Source of the DNA: Marixanthotalea marina
GTDB lineage: Bacteria > Bacteroidota > Bacteroidia > Flavobacteriales > Flavobacteriaceae
Length of the DNA: 64,000 nt
NCBI GenBank assembly: GCA_018883545.1
Contig: JAHLEH010000001.1
Coordinates: 868,001 to 932,000, forward strand
Direction: 5' to 3'
Notes under the pieces: model-generated
Told to the model about the DNA's origin: nothing
The model's input: the letters and a program-made list of their open reading frames with translations, nothing else
Database searches by the model: none
Shown: piece by piece, positions 37,158-47,607 of the stretch
Layout of the letters: each line of letters opens with the position of its first letter
Numbering within the stretch: the first letter of the stretch is position 1
Made by a program: the position numbers and the translations under genes

Positions 37158-38717
37158 ATGGCAGCAGGAAATTTATCACCAAGACAGAAGATGATTAATC
37201 TGATGTATTTAATATTCATAGCAATGCTAGCATTAAATATGTCTAAAGAAGTGCTTTCGGCCTTCGGATTAATGAATCAAAAAATGACAGCAACTAACGA
37301 AGCTACAGAGCAAAGAAACAATGCTTTTATAGCGAGTTTAGATGTAAAGGCTAGTGAACAGCCAGAAAAATACCAAAAACTAAAAGGAGATGCAGCATCA
37401 ATCAATGTGCTAGCTGAAGATTTAGATTCCCACATTGAAGAATTGAAAAGCAGAATGGTCGCTACCGTTGATGACCCAACCGATTATGAGGTTATGGACA
37501 AAGGCGATTATTTAGACCAACATTTCTTTAAAGGTGGAAAAGTTGATACTGAAGGGCAGGAATTTTTAGATAAAATAGCGTCCTTTAGAGATGGTGTTAT
37601 AGGTACTTTGTCTACCATAGACGGCATGGAACCTATCATTAAAGATGTTAAGGATAGATTCAATACTGATGAAGTAACTAACAGAGATGGTATAAAAATC
37701 GATTGGTTAGATTACCATTATAGAGGTTTTCCTTTAGTAGCATCTTTAACGAAATTAACAGCTTTACAGAACGATATCAAGACAACTGAGTCCGAAGTAT
37801 TATCACGTATGTTACAAGGTACACTTACAAGTGAAGTGTCTATGACAAACTATACTACTTTATTAGAAACATCTAAATCAGCTTACTTTAATGGCGAGCA
37901 ATTTGATGGACAAATAGTATTGGGTCGTAAAGATGCAACTACCAAACCAAACAGAGTTGAATTAACTTTAGATGGTAGAAAGCTTTCTGAAAATGAATAC
38001 GTTATCGAAGATGGTAAAGTTCAATTGAAAGTAGGAACTGGTAATGTTGGTGAGCACAAAATTGAAGGTAAATTAATTTTTATGCAGGATGGTGAAGAAG
38101 TTGAGGTACCTGTTTTACAATCATTTGCTACTGTAGCAAAACCAAACGCAGCAACTATTTCCGCTGATAAAATGAATGTGGTATACCGTGGTGTTAAAAA
38201 CCCGATGACCATTTCGTTTGCTGGTATTGCCGATAACAATGTTACGGCCTCAGCTCAAGGTTTGAGTAGGGTTAGCGGTAGTAAATACGTTATGGATGCA
38301 ACCAGAATTCAAGGTAGAGAGGTTACTATTAACGTGACGGGTAAAATTGATGGTACAAATGTTAGTGATAGAGCTACATTCCGCATTAAAGATTTACCGA
38401 AACCAACAGGTACTGTTAGAGGTGAGTCTGATAATGTAACTATGCAAAAAAATAGTTTAGAGATTTCTACCATTGGTGCGAAGTTTGACGATTTCGATTT
38501 CGAATTACCATTGCGTGTAACTGGCTTTAAATTTAAAGTGCCAGACCAACCTACCATTCAGGTAAGTGGAAACAAATTGGATAGTAGAGCAAAACAGGCT
38601 TTAAGAAAAGCGAAGAGAGGTTCTACAGTTCAAATATTTGAGATTGAAGCTAAAGCCGATGGTGTTAGTGTGATACTTAAAAAAGTATCGCCAGTAATGA
38701 TCGAGCTTACAAACTAA
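37158..38717 (+). CDS. gldM: Gliding/T9SS motor protein GldM
   Basis: 519 residues. One N-terminal membrane helix (MINLMYLIFIAMLALNMSKEVLSAF) is followed by a long periplasmic region of one helical and several beta domains. GldM spans the periplasm from the GldL motor to the GldKN ring. The start MAAGNLSPRQKMINLMYLIF is the usual one. It is 45 bp after gldL. Confidence 0.97.
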   Translation: MAAGNLSPRQKMINLMYLIFIAMLALNMSKEVLSAFGLMNQKMTATNEATEQRNNAFIASLDVKASEQPEKYQKLKGDAASINVLAEDLDSHIEELKSRMVATVDDPTDYEVMDKGDYLDQHFFKGGKVDTEGQEFLDKIASFRDGVIGTLSTIDGMEPIIKDVKDRFNTDEVTNRDGIKIDWLDYHYRGFPLVASLTKLTALQNDIKTTESEVLSRMLQGTLTSEVSMTNYTTLLETSKSAYFNGEQFDGQIVLGRKDATTKPNRVELTLDGRKLSENEYVIEDGKVQLKVGTGNVGEHKIEGKLIFMQDGEEVEVPVLQSFATVAKPNAATISADKMNVVYRGVKNPMTISFAGIADNNVTASAQGLSRVSGSKYVMDATRIQGREVTINVTGKIDGTNVSDRATFRIKDLPKPTGTVRGESDNVTMQKNSLEISTIGAKFDDFDFELPLRVTGFKFKVPDQPTIQVSGNKLDSRAKQALRKAKRGSTVQIFEIEAKADGVSVILKKVSPVMIELTN

Positions 38718-38770
38718 AATTAGGATAACCTAAATCTGATTGAAAGTCCTAACAATAAAAAGTAAAGAAG

Positions 38771-39661
38771 ATGAGAATTAAAAGTTTTTTATTAACCGTT
38801 ACAACTGTTTTTACAGTATCTGGTGTGTTTGCGCAAGCAAATATATTAAATGCCAAAAGCCCAGATGAAATTGGAGTAAAGACAGATGAGCAAATCGCAG
38901 CAGACAACGACAAACCATTAGAATATGGCTATGTTGACGATAGGGATATTCTTTTCTCTAAAATGACGTGGGAGCGCATAGTGCTTGATGAGCGCGTGAA
39001 CTTTCCAATGTACTATCCGGTTGATACCAATAACATTGGTAAAAACAGGCGTTCGCTTTATGATGTGCTTATGAAGAACATCAAAAACGGTAAAATAAAA
39101 AACATTTATGACGATTCTTACTTTAATACCAAAAGAACATTAAAGGATATTGAAGCAGCGCTATCTAAAGTTGATACTACAGAGCTTGGTATCGAGCAAA
39201 TAAATGCTGGAGAAGAGCTTTCTGCACAGTATATCGATAGAAGGGATATTAGTGCTGCCGATATTAAGGAATATCGCGTTAAAGGGCTTTGGTATTTTGA
39301 CAAACGACAAGCAGAATTAAAATACCGTTTGTTAGGAATTGCGCCAGTAGCACCAGATGTTAACTTTATTGATAGTGACACTCAAGATTTAGTTGAATTA
39401 TTCTGGGTATTCTTTCCAGATGCCAGAGAAGTATTGCACGAAGCAAAAGCGTTTAATAACGAGAATAGTTCTGTGCCATTATCATTCGACCATATTCTAA
39501 ACTCCAGACGTTTTAATGGTATTATATACCGAGAAGAAAACGTACAGGGTAACAGAAAAATTAATGAATATGTATCCGATAATGCTTTGATGCAACTGTT
39601 GGAATCTGAGAGAATCAAAGAGAAAATCAGAGATTTTGAATTGGATATGTGGACATATTAA
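38771..39661 (+). CDS. gldN: Gliding/T9SS protein GldN
   Basis: 296 residues with a signal peptide (VTTVFTVSGVFAQA). GldN (PorN) landmarks are YVDDRDILFSKMTWERIVLDE, NFPMYYPVDTNN, RSLYDVLMKNIKNGKI, EYRVKGLWYFDKRQAELKYR and LVELFWVFFPDAREVLHEA. It partners GldK in the periplasmic ring of the type IX system. It is last in the operon, followed by a strong terminator. Confidence 0.97.
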   Translation: MRIKSFLLTVTTVFTVSGVFAQANILNAKSPDEIGVKTDEQIAADNDKPLEYGYVDDRDILFSKMTWERIVLDERVNFPMYYPVDTNNIGKNRRSLYDVLMKNIKNGKIKNIYDDSYFNTKRTLKDIEAALSKVDTTELGIEQINAGEELSAQYIDRRDISAADIKEYRVKGLWYFDKRQAELKYRLLGIAPVAPDVNFIDSDTQDLVELFWVFFPDAREVLHEAKAFNNENSSVPLSFDHILNSRRFNGIIYREENVQGNRKINEYVSDNALMQLLESERIKEKIRDFELDMWTY

Positions 39662-39684
39662 TTCAATAAAATCATAAAACTTAT

Positions 39685-39716
39685 AAACGCCCACAAAATT
39701 TGTGGGCGTTTTTGTT
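39685..39716 (+). terminator. Terminator of the gldKLMN operon
   Basis: AAACGCCCACA (39685-39695) pairs perfectly with TGTGGGCGTTT (39701-39711) around a 5-base loop, followed by T-rich sequence. Confidence 0.9.
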
Positions 39717-39769
39717 TTTGTTGTTCCTGCTAAGGGGGAATCCACTTTTCTAAGTATCTTCGCGAAAGT

Positions 39770-40813
39770 ATGGAAATAGATTATATTGTAGTTGGTTGTG
39801 GTTTGGCAGGTATTGCTTTTTGCGAACAATTGAGAACACACAACAAATCTTTTGTGGTTTTTGATGATAGTTCCCAGCGATCATCCACTGTGGCTGGCGG
39901 GTTGTATAACCCCGTTGTATTAAAACGTTTTACATCTGTTTGGAAAAGTAAAGAACAGTTAGAAAAGGCTTTGCCCCTTTATAATAAATTAGCAAAACAA
40001 TTTGGGGTACAATTAGATTATAAAATCCCTGTCTATAGAAAATTTGCTTCTTTAGAAGAACAGAACGACTGGTTTGCAGCATCTGATAAGCCAAATCTTT
40101 CAGAATATCTTTCATCCAAAATAGTAAAAAATACTAATAAGAATATTAATGCGCCTTTTGGTTTTGGAGAGGTGCTTGGAACCGGGCGAATTGACGTTAA
40201 TACACTTGTCGAATCTTATAAAAATTATTTATCTAAAAAAAATATACTTTTAAAAGAATCCTTCAACTATTCGGCAATTGAATCAACAGATCAAGGGGTT
40301 TCATGTAAGGGAATTAAGGCTAGCCAAATAGTTTTTTCAGAAGGTTTCGGTGTGAATAAAAACACGTTTTTTAAAGATTTACCATTGGTGCCCGCCAAAG
40401 GGGAATTGTTAATTATTGAAGCACCAGATTTAAATATGGACTTTGTATTAAAAGGCAATGGGTTTTTAATTCCAATAGGAAATCATCAATATATTGTAGG
40501 TGCTACTTATAATTGGAACGATACTACGCACCAGTTAACAGACAAAGCAAAAGAGGAACTTTTAGATAAACTTAAAAATCTTATTACGTGCAAGTTTAAG
40601 GTTGTTGGCCAAGTGGCTGGTATAAGGCCAACCGTAAAAGATAGGCGACCTTTGGTTGGGCAACACCATCAACACAAAAATCTATATGTATTAAATGGCT
40701 TAGGCACGAGAGGCGTAATGATTGGACCTTACGTTGCCGAGCAGCTGTTCGATTTCATAGAACATAAAAAGCCCTTAGAGAAAGAAATTGATATTAAAAG
40801 ATTTGGGATTTAG
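39770..40813 (+). CDS. FAD-dependent oxidoreductase (DAO family)
   Basis: 347 residues. The N-terminal FAD-binding Rossmann motif is IVVGCGLAGIAFCEQL, followed by TVAGGLYNPVVLKRF. Later segments (GLGTRGVMIGPYVAEQL, AGIRPTVKDRRPLVG) are typical of the D-amino-acid-oxidase/DadA-like family. It probably oxidises an amine, but the substrate cannot be read from the sequence. It is not linked to an operon, lying after the gldN terminator and converging on the DUF983 gene 5 bp away. Confidence 0.88.
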   Translation: MEIDYIVVGCGLAGIAFCEQLRTHNKSFVVFDDSSQRSSTVAGGLYNPVVLKRFTSVWKSKEQLEKALPLYNKLAKQFGVQLDYKIPVYRKFASLEEQNDWFAASDKPNLSEYLSSKIVKNTNKNINAPFGFGEVLGTGRIDVNTLVESYKNYLSKKNILLKESFNYSAIESTDQGVSCKGIKASQIVFSEGFGVNKNTFFKDLPLVPAKGELLIIEAPDLNMDFVLKGNGFLIPIGNHQYIVGATYNWNDTTHQLTDKAKEELLDKLKNLITCKFKVVGQVAGIRPTVKDRRPLVGQHHQHKNLYVLNGLGTRGVMIGPYVAEQLFDFIEHKKPLEKEIDIKRFGI

Positions 40814-40817
40814 TAGA

Positions 40818-41201
40818 TTATTTTCTAGCAAGCGATTTATCGTAGTGCATGAAAAAATTAATCCAAATATTTCTTGAAAGCCTTAAAATAACAGGTAAAA
40901 AAGCGACCAATGTACCAACAATACTTGCAAAAACAATATGGATGCTGGCTTTAAAAACTAAAAAGGAAATAACAAAAGCGGCCACTGCAAAGGCGATACC
41001 TACAGCATAGCTTACATACATGGCACCGTAAAAAAAAGAAGGTTCAATTTTATATTTTGTTTTGCAGCAAGAGCAACGTTCGTGCATATCCAAAACTTCA
41101 GTCAGTACGTAAGGGTTTTTGTTTACATACATACTTTCACTGTGACATTTTGGGCAAGTTCCTCTAAGAATACTATATAATTTACTCCCTTTTTTAAACA
41201 T
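40818..41201 (-). CDS. DUF983-family membrane protein
   Basis: 127 residues from ATG 41201. The cytosolic N-terminus has two zinc-ribbon-like cysteine pairs (RGTCPKCHSES and ERCSCCKTKY), followed by two membrane segments (VSYAVGIAFAVAAFVISFLV, IVFASIVGTLVAFLPVILRL). This is the DUF983 architecture; its function is unknown. The frame is open 13 codons further upstream but MFKKGSKLYSILRGTCPKC is the family start. Confidence 0.88.
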   Translation of the reverse strand: MFKKGSKLYSILRGTCPKCHSESMYVNKNPYVLTEVLDMHERCSCCKTKYKIEPSFFYGAMYVSYAVGIAFAVAAFVISFLVFKASIHIVFASIVGTLVAFLPVILRLSRNIWINFFMHYDKSLARK

Positions 41202-41287
41202 ATATTTTAATGTATTTTTGCATGCAAAAATGCAAAGCAAAAATAAGGTTTAATATTGAAATACTCTGTAACCAAAGTAACAATTCT

Positions 41288-43198
41288 ATGATGAACATCC
41301 ACAACTTATCAATTTCATTTCAGGGGGAATACCTGTTTGAAGATATCACCTTTAAATTGGGCAATGGCGACAGGGTAGGCCTTATTGGAAAAAATGGTGC
41401 AGGGAAATCGACCATGCTTAAAATTTTGTCTAGGGAACTTGAACCAGATTCTGGACAAATTGCAGCCGACAAAGAACTTAAAATAGGTTTTTTAAAACAG
41501 GATATAGATTTCGACTTTGGTAGAACCGTACTGGAAGAATCGTACGAAGCTTTTACGGAAATTAAAGAGGTTGAAGCCAAAATGGACGAAATAAACACCC
41601 AGCTTGCAGAGCGTACTGATTATGAAAGTGAAGGCTATCATCAATTAATGGTAGATATAAACGAGCTTCAACATCAATATGAGATTTTAGGTGGTTATAA
41701 TTACCAAGGCGATACCGAAAAAATTCTTCAAGGTCTGGGCTTTACTCGTGAAGATTTCGATAAACTAACAGATACTTTTTCCGGTGGTTGGCGAATGCGA
41801 ATTGAATTAGCCAAATTACTGCTTCAAAATAATGACATCTTGTTACTGGATGAGCCTACAAACCACTTGGATATTGAATCCATTATCTGGTTGGAGGGTT
41901 TTTTAAAAAACTATGCAGGAGCTGTGGTAATTGTATCGCACGATAAAATGTTTTTAGATAACGTTACCAATAGAACCATCGAGATTTCTCTAGGAAGAAT
42001 TTATGATTATCCAAAACCGTATTCTAAATATTTGGTGCTTCGTGAAGAGCTAAGAACACAGCAATTGGCTTCACAAAAAAACCAACAAAAACAAATTGAA
42101 CAAACAGAAAAACTTATTGAAAAGTTTAGAGCTAAGGCGTCTAAGGCAACCATGGCACAATCGCTCATAAAAAAGCTGGATAAGATAGAGCGTATTGAGG
42201 TGGATGAAGATGATAATAGCGTCATGACCCTTAATTTTCCAGTGTCGATAACACCTGGTAAAGTAATTGTTGAAGGAGAAAATGTTTCAAAAAGTTATGG
42301 AAGTAATCAAGTTTTAAAGTCTGTTGATTTACAGATAGAGCGTGATAGTAAAACTGCTTTTGTGGGGCAGAACGGTCAGGGAAAATCTACTTTGGCAAAA
42401 ATAATTGTTGGCGATATTAAATATGAAGGCCATTTAAAATTAGGACATAATGTACAAATAGGGTATTTTGCCCAAAATCAGGCAGAGTATTTAGACGGAA
42501 ACAAAACAGTTCTCGATACCATGATTGATGCCGCTAACGAATCCAATAGAAGCAAAGTACGCGATATTTTGGGAGCTTTTTTATTTCGGGGTGATGAAGT
42601 TGAAAAATATGTAAAAGTGCTTTCTGGGGGTGAACGTAACAGATTGGCTTTGGCCAAGCTCATGTTGCAACCGTTCAATGTGCTTGTGATGGATGAGCCT
42701 ACCAACCATTTGGATATTAAATCTAAGAATGTGCTTAAAGAGGCATTGAAAAAGTTTGAAGGCACATTGATATTGGTATCTCACGATCGCGATTTTCTCC
42801 AAGGTCTTACAAAAACGGTTATAGAGTTTAAAGACCACCGTATAAAGGAATATTTAGGCGATATAGATTTTTATTTAGAACAACGTAAAGTAGATAGTTT
42901 AAGGGAGGTTGAAAAGAGGACTGTTGTTAAAGAATTGCCTAAAGAGAAAAAGCAGCAAAGCTATGAAGACCAAAAAAAGCTTAAGTCTTTAAATAATCGA
43001 TTGAGTAGTGTTGAGTCAGATATAAGTCAGTTGGAAAAAGAAATAAAAGCTATTGATGTGTCTTTGGAAATAAATTATGCGGAAGTAACTGCTCAGCCCA
43101 ATTTTTTCGACGACTACCAAAAGAAAAAGGAAAAATTAAAGGCTTTTATGCAAAAATGGGAAGATTTGCAGCTCGAAATTGAACAGTACGCAAATTGA
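41288..43198 (+). CDS. ABC-F family ATP-binding protein
   Basis: 636 residues with two ABC ATPase domains and no membrane segment. Walker A motifs are GKNGAGKST and GQNGQGKST, signature motifs FSGGWRMR and LSGGERNR, Walker B LLLDEPTNH and LVMDEPTNH. An interdomain linker and a C-terminal coiled coil (KKLKSLNNRLSSVESDISQL) complete the ABC-F/Uup-like layout. ABC-F proteins act on ribosomes, often rescuing stalled complexes. Start taken at ATG 41288 (a second ATG directly follows); the upstream frame lacks resemblance. A TATTTTTG element at 41213-41220 could be its promoter. Confidence 0.93.
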   Translation: MMNIHNLSISFQGEYLFEDITFKLGNGDRVGLIGKNGAGKSTMLKILSRELEPDSGQIAADKELKIGFLKQDIDFDFGRTVLEESYEAFTEIKEVEAKMDEINTQLAERTDYESEGYHQLMVDINELQHQYEILGGYNYQGDTEKILQGLGFTREDFDKLTDTFSGGWRMRIELAKLLLQNNDILLLDEPTNHLDIESIIWLEGFLKNYAGAVVIVSHDKMFLDNVTNRTIEISLGRIYDYPKPYSKYLVLREELRTQQLASQKNQQKQIEQTEKLIEKFRAKASKATMAQSLIKKLDKIERIEVDEDDNSVMTLNFPVSITPGKVIVEGENVSKSYGSNQVLKSVDLQIERDSKTAFVGQNGQGKSTLAKIIVGDIKYEGHLKLGHNVQIGYFAQNQAEYLDGNKTVLDTMIDAANESNRSKVRDILGAFLFRGDEVEKYVKVLSGGERNRLALAKLMLQPFNVLVMDEPTNHLDIKSKNVLKEALKKFEGTLILVSHDRDFLQGLTKTVIEFKDHRIKEYLGDIDFYLEQRKVDSLREVEKRTVVKELPKEKKQQSYEDQKKLKSLNNRLSSVESDISQLEKEIKAIDVSLEINYAEVTAQPNFFDDYQKKKEKLKAFMQKWEDLQLEIEQYAN

Positions 43199-43266
43199 TT
43201 ACATTTAGGCTTTTTTTAACTTTTCACCACTCTTTATTGAGTAGTTTTGTAAAAAATTAACTGACA

Positions 43267-44388
43267 TTGACACGAAAAATCATACTTTCCGTATTGGGTG
43301 TTTTACTCATCGTTGCTTCAATCTTTTTGGCTATGACTTTAATAGCCAATAAAAATAAGCCCAAACCTATAAGAGAAAAGATAATAAAAACTGTATCAAC
43401 AGACACTGTTTCAAATGGTGTTGTTCCTATTGTTATCCCTGCAAATGGTAGACTTGTGGCCAAGAGGCGCATTGAGCTTTTTGCTGAAGTACAAGGAGTT
43501 TTTGAAAAAGGCAACAAGTTGTTTAAGCCAGGGCAAAATTACAAACAAGGCGAGGCTTTAATTAGAATAGATAATTCTGAGTATTACGCCAGTGTACAGT
43601 CTGCAAAAAGTGATCTTTACAATTCCATTTCTGCTATTATGCCCGACTTAAGGTTGGATTTTCCAGTGGTTTACGAAAAATGGAAAAACTACTTAATAGA
43701 TTTCGACCTAAGTAAGGCTACACCTAAGTTACCTGAAATGTCATCCGAAAAGGAAAACTATTTTATTACTGGCAGAGGTATAGTTTCCAGTTATTATAGT
43801 GTAAAGAACTTAGAGCAGCGCTTATCTAAATATACAATTTATGCACCATTTTCAGGTATTCTAACGGAAGCACTGGTAACAGAAGGATCGTTGGTAAGAT
43901 CTGGTCAAAAATTAGGCGAATATATAGATCCATCGGTTTATGAAATGGAAGTAGCCATAAGTGAATCTTATTCCAGTTTGTTAAAGCCTGGAGAAGAAGT
44001 AAAGCTTACTAATTTAGATAAAACCAAAACCTATGATGGTGTGGTGTCTAGGGTAAATGGAAGAGTAGATCCTGCTACACAAACCATCACAACGTATATA
44101 GAAGTTAAGGATGAAAGTTTAAGAGAAGGTGTTTATTTAGAGGCAAATTTAAATGCAAAACAAGAGGAAAATGCCATTGAGATCAGTAGAAGTTTGCTTT
44201 TAGAAAACAATCAGATTTTCGTTGTTAAAGACAGTGTTTTGGCTGTAATGGATGTAAAGCCAGTATATTTCTCTGAAACCAGTGTGGTGTTAAAAGATGT
44301 GCCAAATGGTACTATTATTCTTAGTAAGCCAATTCCGGGCGCCTATTCGGGCATGCTTATAAAAAATTACGACGAGTACAATAAGTAA
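43267..44388 (+). CDS. RND efflux periplasmic adaptor
   Basis: 373 residues, a membrane-fusion protein: one N-terminal anchor (ILSVLGVLLIVASIFLAMTLIA), a lipoyl/barrel-sandwich domain split by a helical hairpin (RRIELFAEVQGVF, YKQGEALIRIDN, YTIYAPFSGILTEALVTEGSL) and a beta-barrel region. The start is TTG 43267, since no nearby ATG retains the anchor. It is first in an operon with the pump (15-bp gap) and the outer-membrane channel. A TAGTTTTG element lies at 43242-43249. Confidence 0.9.
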   Translation: MTRKIILSVLGVLLIVASIFLAMTLIANKNKPKPIREKIIKTVSTDTVSNGVVPIVIPANGRLVAKRRIELFAEVQGVFEKGNKLFKPGQNYKQGEALIRIDNSEYYASVQSAKSDLYNSISAIMPDLRLDFPVVYEKWKNYLIDFDLSKATPKLPEMSSEKENYFITGRGIVSSYYSVKNLEQRLSKYTIYAPFSGILTEALVTEGSLVRSGQKLGEYIDPSVYEMEVAISESYSSLLKPGEEVKLTNLDKTKTYDGVVSRVNGRVDPATQTITTYIEVKDESLREGVYLEANLNAKQEENAIEISRSLLLENNQIFVVKDSVLAVMDVKPVYFSETSVVLKDVPNGTIILSKPIPGAYSGMLIKNYDEYNK

Positions 44389-44403
44389 GAAAAACAGATT
44401 ACT

Positions 44404-47400
44404 ATGAGAAAACTGATTGCTTACTTTATAAGATACCACGTAGCAGTTACTATTTTTATTTTTGCTTTTGTGTCCTTTGGTCTTTTGGGGATAATGTCGC
44501 TTAAGTCGTCATTTTTTCCACTTACCGAATCTAAAATCATTACCATAAGCGTTACCTATCCTGGTGCATCACCCCAAGAAATAGAAGAGGGAGTTGTTCT
44601 TAAAATAGAAGATAACTTAAAAGGACTAAAGGGTGTAGATCGTGTTACGTCGGTTTCAAGAGAAAACAGTGGTTCTATAACCGTTGAAATTGAAAAAGGT
44701 GAAAACATCGATTTCATGCTGTTGGAAGTTAAAAATGCGGTAGATAGGGTGCCATCGTTCCCAACAGGAATGGAGCCATTGGTGGTTGCCAAGCAAGAAG
44801 CCGTAAGGGAAACCATTTCATTTTCAATAAGTGGAGAAGATATTCCATTGGCCACTTTAAAACAATTGGGGAGGCAAATTGAGAACGATTTAAGGGCTAT
44901 TGAAGGTATTTCCCAAGTAGAAGTTACTGGTTACCCACAAGAAGAAATAGAAATTGCAGTTAATGAGGCCAGCTTATTGGCATTCAATACAACATTCAAT
45001 GAGGTTGCCCAGGCAGTAAGTGCCTCCAATATTTTGGTTACGGGTGGTAATATAAAAACAGATTCTGAGGAATATTTAATTAGGGCCAATAACCGATCGT
45101 ATTATGGTAGTGAACTTTCAAACGTAATCGTTAAAGCCACGCCAGATGGTAAGACTGTTCGTTTAAAAGACGTTGCTACTATTCGCGACCGATTTTCAGA
45201 AACCCCTAATGTTAATTATTACAACGGGCAATTAGCAGTAAATATCTCGGTTACGAGTACAAATAATGAAGACCTTATTTCTTCGGCTGAAAAGGTAAAA
45301 GAATACATTGAAAAATATAACGAGACGCACAATAATGCTAGGTTAGATATTGTAGACGATCGTTCGGTAATATTAAACCAAAGAACACAACTGCTTTTTG
45401 AGAACGCTTTAATGGGTATTGTTTTGGTACTCATTTTCCTGTCGTTATTCTTAAACACACGTGTGGCATTTTGGGTGTCATTAGGATTGCCAATTTCATT
45501 TTTAGGCATGTTTATTTTTGCCAGTCAATTTGATATAACCATAAATGTATTGTCTTTGTTCGGAATGATAATTGTTATTGGTATTTTGGTGGATGACGGA
45601 ATTGTAATTGCAGAAAATATATACCAACATTATGAAAAGGGAAAAAAACCTATTCAAGCGGCAATTGATGGTACTTTAGAAGTGATTCCTCCAGTAGTGT
45701 CGGCCATTATAACTACGCTTTTGGCATTTTCTCTATTTTTATTTTTAGATAGTAGGATTGGGGAATTCTTTGGTGAAGTTTCCATTATTGTTATTTTAAC
45801 GCTGGCCATTTCACTTATTGAGGCCTTAATTATTCTTCCGGCGCATTTAGCACATTCTAAAGCATTAAAGCCGCCAGTGGTTGAAGAAAACCCATCAAAA
45901 ATCAAGTTGTTTTTCGCCAAAATGCGACTAATAAATAAGTTTGGCGATAATATCATGGGCTTTTTAAGGGACAAAGTTTACAGTCCTATTTTAGAAAAAG
46001 TATTGAAATTTAAAGTATTGGCGTTTGGTGTTTTTGTGGCACTCTTAATATTAACCCTGGGGTTAGTGGGCGGCGGTATTATAAACGTTACTTTATTCCC
46101 ATCAGTAGCCAGTGATAGAGTTTCCGTAGAGTTAAGCATGCCTAATGGTACCAATGAAAAAGTAACCGATTCGATCATATCGATGATTGAAGAAAAATCC
46201 TTTATCGTAAATAAAGAGTTCACAGAAAAATATTTAAAAGGTACAGATAAAGAGCTTTTTGTAAACACTATTGTGCAATTAACGGGTAGTTCCAGTGCAG
46301 AATTAGAAATAAATTTGTTACCAGGAGAAGAACGGCCAGACGATATTAACTCAACAATGGTTGCAAACAGAATACGGGAAGTTGTTGGTCCGGTATTGGG
46401 AACAGAACGCTTAATTTTTGGTTCTGGAGGTAATTTTGGAGGAAGTCCTGTTTCTGTATCCTTGCTTAGTAACAACATAGAGGAGTTAAAAGCTGCCAAA
46501 GTTGAACTTAAATCTGTTTTAGAGACAAATCCTTTGCTAAAGGATGTTGCAGATAATGATCCCGCTGGAATTAAAGAAATTAAGCTTGAACTTAAAGAAA
46601 GTGCCTATTTACTTGGGCTGGATTTACGATCTGTGATGAATCAAGTAAGGGCTGGATTTTTTGGAACGCAAGCGCAACGTTTCCAACGTGGACAAGACGA
46701 AATAAGAGTTTGGGTACGTTACGACCGTAGTAACAGGGAATCTATAAACGATTTGGATGAAATGCGTATTGTAACGCCTACAGGAGATCGGGTGAATTTA
46801 ACAGACATTGCTAATTATACAATTGAAAGAGGAGATGTGTCTATTAATCACTTATCAGGTCAACGTGAAATTCAGGTATCTGCTGATTTAAAAGATCCTA
46901 ACTCCAGTTCAACAGATATTATGGAGGATATCCAAAGTAATATTATTCCAGATATTCGTTCAAGGTATCCAACCATCTCGGCTTCTTTTGAAGGGCAAAA
47001 TAGAGAAGCTACTAAATTGGCTAGATCGTTAAAAAGTGCCGGTATTCCCATTTTATTGCTCATTTACATAACTATCGCCTTTACATTCAGGAGTTATAGC
47101 CAACCGTTATTGTTATTAATATTAGTGCCTTTTAGCTTAACTGCGGTGGCTTGGGGGCATTGGATTTTTGGTTTCCCAATCAATATTCTGTCTCTTTTAG
47201 GTATTATTGCCCTTATAGGAATTATGGTAAACGATGGCTTGGTGTTAATAGGAAAGTTTAACAGTAACCTGAAAGAAGGAATGCCATTTGACGTTGCACT
47301 TTTTGATGCAGGGAAGTCGCGTTTTAGAGCCATATTTTTAACCTCTTTAACAACTATTGCTGGATTGGCACCACTGTTATTGGAGAAAAGTAGACAGGCG

Positions 47401-47607
47401 CAATTTTTAAAACCAATGGCTATTTCTATTTCGTTTGGTATTGGTTACGCTACCGTTTTAACATTACTTGTTTTGCCGCTCTTTTTATCCTTTAGCAATA
47501 GCATCAAAAAGAATGTAAAATGGTTGGCAACAGGAAATGAAGTTACCAAAGAAGAAGTAGAACGTGCCATTAAAGAACAAAAAGAAGAGGAAGAGGATGA
47601 ACACTAA
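44404..47607 (+). CDS. RND efflux transporter permease
   Basis: A 1067-residue inner-membrane proton-driven pump of the AcrB/HAE type. An N-terminal helix, two large periplasmic loops and twelve predicted membrane segments are visible. Conserved pieces are VTYPGASPQEIEEGV, LGRQIENDLRAIEGISQVEV and GIMVNDGLVLIGKFNSN, with the proton-relay segment IGILVDDGIVIAENIY. The substrate range is not readable. Its 3' end overlaps the tolC-like gene by 11 bp, so the three efflux genes form one coupled operon. Confidence 0.95.
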   Translation: MRKLIAYFIRYHVAVTIFIFAFVSFGLLGIMSLKSSFFPLTESKIITISVTYPGASPQEIEEGVVLKIEDNLKGLKGVDRVTSVSRENSGSITVEIEKGENIDFMLLEVKNAVDRVPSFPTGMEPLVVAKQEAVRETISFSISGEDIPLATLKQLGRQIENDLRAIEGISQVEVTGYPQEEIEIAVNEASLLAFNTTFNEVAQAVSASNILVTGGNIKTDSEEYLIRANNRSYYGSELSNVIVKATPDGKTVRLKDVATIRDRFSETPNVNYYNGQLAVNISVTSTNNEDLISSAEKVKEYIEKYNETHNNARLDIVDDRSVILNQRTQLLFENALMGIVLVLIFLSLFLNTRVAFWVSLGLPISFLGMFIFASQFDITINVLSLFGMIIVIGILVDDGIVIAENIYQHYEKGKKPIQAAIDGTLEVIPPVVSAIITTLLAFSLFLFLDSRIGEFFGEVSIIVILTLAISLIEALIILPAHLAHSKALKPPVVEENPSKIKLFFAKMRLINKFGDNIMGFLRDKVYSPILEKVLKFKVLAFGVFVALLILTLGLVGGGIINVTLFPSVASDRVSVELSMPNGTNEKVTDSIISMIEEKSFIVNKEFTEKYLKGTDKELFVNTIVQLTGSSSAELEINLLPGEERPDDINSTMVANRIREVVGPVLGTERLIFGSGGNFGGSPVSVSLLSNNIEELKAAKVELKSVLETNPLLKDVADNDPAGIKEIKLELKESAYLLGLDLRSVMNQVRAGFFGTQAQRFQRGQDEIRVWVRYDRSNRESINDLDEMRIVTPTGDRVNLTDIANYTIERGDVSINHLSGQREIQVSADLKDPNSSSTDIMEDIQSNIIPDIRSRYPTISASFEGQNREATKLARSLKSAGIPILLLIYITIAFTFRSYSQPLLLLILVPFSLTAVAWGHWIFGFPINILSLLGIIALIGIMVNDGLVLIGKFNSNLKEGMPFDVALFDAGKSRFRAIFLTSLTTIAGLAPLLLEKSRQAQFLKPMAISISFGIGYATVLTLLVLPLFLSFSNSIKKNVKWLATGNEVTKEEVERAIKEQKEEEEDEH

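Noticed and set aside
45978-46499. 173-codon open frame antisense to the RND pump gene.
   Set aside because: It lies wholly inside a clear conserved gene on the other strand and has a Ser-rich composition typical of antisense frames.
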